Assembly (NCBI GenBank): GCA_032622095.1
Contig: CP136065.1
Coordinates: 51,331,949-51,395,948, forward strand
DNA length: 64,000 nt
Origin: Siphonodentalium dalli
Lineage: Eukaryota > Mollusca > Scaphopoda > Gadilida > Siphonodentaliidae
Direction: 5' to 3'
The position numbers were made by a program, and so were the translations under genes. Below are positions 60,540 through 64,000 of this stretch, one piece after another. Within the stretch, counting starts at the first letter, position 1. Each line of letters starts with the position of its first letter. The notes beneath the pieces were generated by a model. That model made no database searches and was not told the origin of the DNA. It saw only the letters and a list, made by a program, of their open reading frames with translations.

Positions 60540-61600
60540 CTGTTATTATACATCTTTTTTGAAAATAAAGGGGGGTATACTGTTTTGCACCTGTCCGTCC
60601 GTGCATCCGTACGTCCGTCCGATGTCTGTTCATGTCATAACTTGAACAGTAGTGCTCGGATCTCAATGAAATTTTGTATGGCTGTTCATTACTATGAGGG
60701 CATTCAATAGACGGTTTCATTGTTTTGTTCTGATTTTCCATTCTAGAGTTATTCATCTTTGTTTTTCTTGAAATGTTGGATTTTTGGTCTGTCTGGTGTC
60801 TGTTCATGTCATAACTTCAACAGTTGTACTGGGATCTCAATGAAATTTGGTATGGATGTTCACTACTATGAGGACATTAAAAAGAGGGTTCCATCGTTTT
60901 GTTCGGATTTTCCATTCTGGAGTTATTCATCTTTTGTTTATCTGGAAATGTTGGCTTTTTGGTCCGTCTGGTGTCTGTTCATGTTGTAACTTCAACAGTT
61001 GTGCTGGGATCTCAATGAAATTTGGTATGGATGTTCACTACTATGAGGACATTAAAAAGAGGGTTCCATTGTTTTGTTCGGATTTTCCATTCTAGAGTTA
61101 TACATCTTTGTTTATCTGTAAATGTTGGCTTTTTGGTCCGCTGGTGTCTGTTCATGTCGTAACTTCGACAGTTGTGCTGGGATCTCAATGAAATTTGGTA
61201 TGGATGTTCACCACTATGAGGACATTCAATAGAGGATTCCATTGTTCTGTTCTACTTTTCCATTCTAGAGTTATTCATCTTTGTTTATCTGGAAATGTTG
61301 GTTGTTTGGTCCATCCAATTTCTGTTCAGCTCATAACTTGAATAGTAATGCTCGGATCTCAATGAATTTTTTTATGGATGTTCACCACTATGAGGACATT
61401 TAATGGCACATTCAAATGTTTGTTTTGTTTTTATTGTTCTATAGTTACTCATCTTTGTTTATATGAAAATTCTGGTGTTTGGGTCCATCTGTCTGAGTAT
61501 AGCCCTCATAAGTTATAGATATGCCCACACGAGGGGGTATGCACCGAACGACAGTCCATCTCTTGTTTCGCATGAACCCACTTCGAAGGCTTTGTCAGCA
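60540..61600 (+). repeat. Composite repeat with five ~165-180-bp units
   Basis: Head GGGGGTATACTGTTTTGCAC with CCGTCCGTGCATCCG; units start near 60622, 60789, 60971, 61147 and 61320 with TGTCTGTTCATGTCATAACT and share GGGATCTCAATGAAATTTGG and TTCACTACTATGAGGACATT. Tail ACGAGGGGGTATGCACCGAA mirrors the head. Minus-strand frames here are repeat shadows. Confidence 0.82.
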
Positions 61601-61734
61601 TATAATTATTTAATGTATTTGTTGACCCATTTTCATCTACAGCATCATAAGAGTCTCTTTAATAAATTAGAGATAGGTTAGATATCGGGTCCAGAAACCA
61701 GTTTTATGAAGCTCCACATAACATAAATGTATGG

Positions 61735-61796
61735 AGACACGTTGAGTGGCAGCACATAGTACGAGATAACTCATAGTTGGCACTCAACGTGTTAAC
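61735..61796. mobile_element. Short inverted repeat, possible TTAA MITE relic
   Basis: ACACGTTGAGTGGCAGCACA and TTGGCACTCAACGTGTTAA pair across about 20 bp of loop. The right end has TTAA; the left does not. Confidence 0.45.
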
Positions 61797-61799
61797 TAC

Positions 61800-62270
61800 C
61801 AGTTGTTGCAAATGGGCGCATTTTATGGGGTGATTACACCTTTTGTTTATTGAACGCGCATTGTCCTGATAATAAGATGTCTAAGTTACCTTCTGCGAGT
61901 TACGGCTTTCAAGCACGCAATGCGGTCGTAAATTTCAGAACATCAAGACATAATCTCAGGTTCAATATTGCACCCTACAGTGTTTAGCATCATTTCATGG
62001 CAATTCTGTGTTGCAGAGATTCCATCAATTTTATAAGAGTATATACACCCAAGGTGCGTTGGAATTTAAATCTTGGAATGTCAGCGCAAGCTCCGTTTAA
62101 ATACCCACTGGGAACAGGGAGACGTAGCGGCAGTTTTATTGTTATTAGCTAGGTGTAGTTTCGATTACGTTGCACGCGAGACTTCACACTTGAAAACGAC
62201 TGCAGTATATTTATGTGTGGCACGGTAATTGCAGCTGAAGAATAATCGGTTAATAACACAAGCACGTGTA
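61800..62270 (+). other. Possible promoter region
   Basis: Richer in CpG than most of the window (for example ACGTAGCGGC and TTGCACGCGAGAC). No TATA box or other element I would call. It precedes the candidate exon at 62266. Confidence 0.25.
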
Positions 62271-62468
62271 TGGTGTCATGGGCAAGGTGCATTATGCCAA
62301 AGTCAAGCGGAAGCTGGTACGCATATGTGAGGAATCTGGATTTGAGATCCGCGCTGAGGGACCCGGTAGGTATCACGGTGGGGAATTACGTGGTTTCGAG
62401 TTGATGAGTATCACGCATTCAAAATGGCCGAGGCGATCTAAAACGCGACCAGAATCGAGGAAAAAAGG
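62266..62468 (+). CDS. Candidate first coding exon of an unrecognised gene
   Basis: ATG at 62266 or, better, ATG at 62278 (GTGTCATGGGC) opens MGKVHYAKVKRKLVRICEES, a basic N-terminus. A donor GTAGGT at 62366 would end it after about 29 codons; a second, GTAATA at 62468, would extend it to RPESRKK. Codon composition and CpG content differ from the A+T-rich shadows elsewhere. No domain recognised and no further exon seen before the window end. It could equally be chance. Confidence 0.3.
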
Positions 62469-62581
62469 TAATAAACTAAGATATGACATATTACATAGTA
62501 TTTTGACAGCTACGAGCAGATGATATACTATCTTTCAAACAAGCTGATAACTCGTTTATGTCCAAATTCACATTTGTTTGC

Positions 62582-62685
62582 TCTAACATTCTGACCAAAG
62601 TTGTCAGTCGAAGGATTTTCCAAGAAGTATGGACTGGTGTATTCCACGAACCTCCGACTGGCAACTTTGGTTAGAATGTTATAGA
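62582..62685. repeat. Imperfect inverted repeat
   Basis: TAACATTCTGACCAAAGTTG pairs with CAACTTTGGTTAGAATGTTA, with about 44 bp between the arms. May be a small MITE; no duplication seen. Confidence 0.55.
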
Positions 62686-62802
62686 AAGCCACTTAAGTAT
62701 TTCCAAACAAATAAGGTATCAACTTGTTTCAAAAATAAACCAGCATATGCTCGTAACAGTCAAACTGCTATGTTTTGTGTCAGTTCCTCGTATATTATGA
62801 AG

Positions 62803-63140
62803 TTAAAGGGGTACTGTATCCGGCCATTTATGAGACCATCTCTTTTAAACTCAACAGAATATATGCAACAAATGAATGAATTTAAACCATGGATTGGTGC
62901 AAAATACACTCGTGTGCTCTTGCAAACAACATGGTAATTATAATGAAAATGAATTTATGACTCCAGTCATAAATTCATTTTCATTATTTTTTTATTACCA
63001 TGTTTGCATCGTTCGTAGATCACACAAGTTTATTTTGCACTGATCCATGGCTCAAATTCATTAATTTGTTGCATATATTCTGGAGTATAAAAGGAGATGG
63101 TCTCATAAATGGTCGGATCTAGTATCCAGTACCCCTTTAA
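62803..63140. mobile_element. TTAA-flanked inverted-repeat element, 338 bp
   Basis: TTAAAGGGGTACTGTATCCG at the left, CAGTACCCCTTTAA at the right. Arms pair over about 150 bp, including GAGACCATCTCTTTTA and ATGAAAATGAATTTATGACT, nearly back to back at 62960. TTAA at both ends suggests piggyBac-type mobility, but the tip AGGGGTACTG differs from families A-D. A 102-codon open frame overlapping the left arm (62629-62937) is not a gene. Confidence 0.85.
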
Positions 63141-64000
63141 ACTATATACTCGTCTAGTTGTTTAGTGTGTCTATCGTCAGCGCATGTTCAATCTGGACAC
63201 CCAAGATGATACTTTGCAGAATTCTCAATCTTATAAATAAGCTATAAAACTGTCGCTCTGAGTTTGTTCAGGTGTGTGTTTTATATACAATCTTCCATCT
63301 CTTATATCTTAAAAGAAGCTTTGAACAGCGAGCCACATGCGCTTCAACGTGAGAATAGAATACATGTACATACATTCTGACATCACCTATAGACAAAACC
63401 CGGGGTATCTCGGCCACCCTTGGTACAATTATACCGGGGTATATATGTTTCCCAACTTCCATGCAGGGACGTGTATAGGTAATTAGAGTGTCTCATTTGG
63501 GTGCATGTCTGTCTTATTTCCAACTGCATGCCCCCCCCCCCCCCAAAACAGACAAGACCCAAATACCAAATTAGGGAATTTCTATTATATATGCACACTG
63601 CCATTGGGTTGGATACCTCAAAGTTTCCAAATGTTGGAAATGTTTAACCTGACACCAACCACTAAGCCACGCAAATTTCCAACTGATAACCATTACAGCC
63701 AAAAGGGTTGTGTGGAAATATTCGACTTTTTGTCTAACGATAACGCTGTGCACGTCAGTCATATCATTTCCAACTACATTTGTTGAACATTTGGACTAAC
63801 GTTGCATGTGATGTCACCCGTCATGTCGCCACGCACGTCCCTGCCCACGTGCTTGCACCACGGTATGCAGAAAACTCTCCGGTGCAAGCAAGGGACTAGT
63901 AGTCTATAGTACATAAATACCCCGGTATGCCAAGTGGCTTTACCCCTTATATGTCATATATTGGGGACGGATATAGCACTGTAACGAATATAAGGTGAAC
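63141..64000 (+). other. Window end, nothing recognised
   Basis: A C-run lies at 63531-63544. TACCCCGGTAT-type words occur at about 63430 and 63918 with GTGCATGT / ACGTGC words, without a clear element. No exon of the candidate gene found. Confidence 0.35.

Overview
The window is eukaryotic, nuclear-type DNA. It is A+T-rich, with one multi-exon gene whose introns are full of transposon-derived repeats. The repeat repertoire is the kind seen in bivalve and other mollusc genomes: composite repeats with (GTCC)n heads and internal tandem units, a very dense population of short inverted-repeat (MITE) elements, and a Penelope-like remnant. The mollusc assignment is an inference; nothing here fixes the species.

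The only gene I can establish is a USP22-type ubiquitin hydrolase, the SAGA histone H2B deubiquitinase, on the + strand. Twelve exons between 1427 and 50068 join in frame with GT/AG junctions into 475 codons plus a stop. They cover most of the ZnF-UBP domain and the whole USP catalytic domain, with the Cys box in exon 4 and the catalytic His in exon 11. The N-terminal exon or exons, with the start codon, lie upstream of the window. Intron 7 is about 17.6 kb. A possible first exon of a second, unrecognised gene lies near 62.27 kb.

Layout. 0.5-5 kb: an inverted-repeat element, composite tandem repeats and hAT-type MITEs. 6.2-8 kb: a composite repeat and a decayed Penelope-like GIY-YIG endonuclease. 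9.2-13.6 kb: a large array of about 21 units of about 160 bp, then a diverged relative. 14-19.4 kb: USP22 exons 4-7 with TTAA MITEs. 20-36 kb (intron 7): a 429-bp fold-back, many hairpin-bearing MITEs, and nested insertions. 36.5-37.5 kb: a 1046-bp hAT-like element with a perfect 8-bp target duplication, starting 16 bp after the exon 8/intron boundary. 39.5-43.5 kb: exons 9-11. 46.8-47.9 kb: an array of 34/35-bp units made from the head of a nearby element. 50.0 kb: last exon. 50-64 kb: gene-poor and again rich in MITEs.

The most unusual feature is a near-perfect 69-bp hairpin with a GCCAATGCATTCTC stem start. It occurs about 32 times, usually as facing pairs, inside at least four element families whose terminal inverted repeats are otherwise different. 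This looks like a module exchanged between, or repeatedly captured by, non-autonomous transposons. Several families (A, B, C, D) share TTAA ends and a CCCTTT tip, as in piggyBac-type elements. Other families show 8-bp duplications (hAT) or TA with a CAGT tip (Tc1/mariner/pogo).
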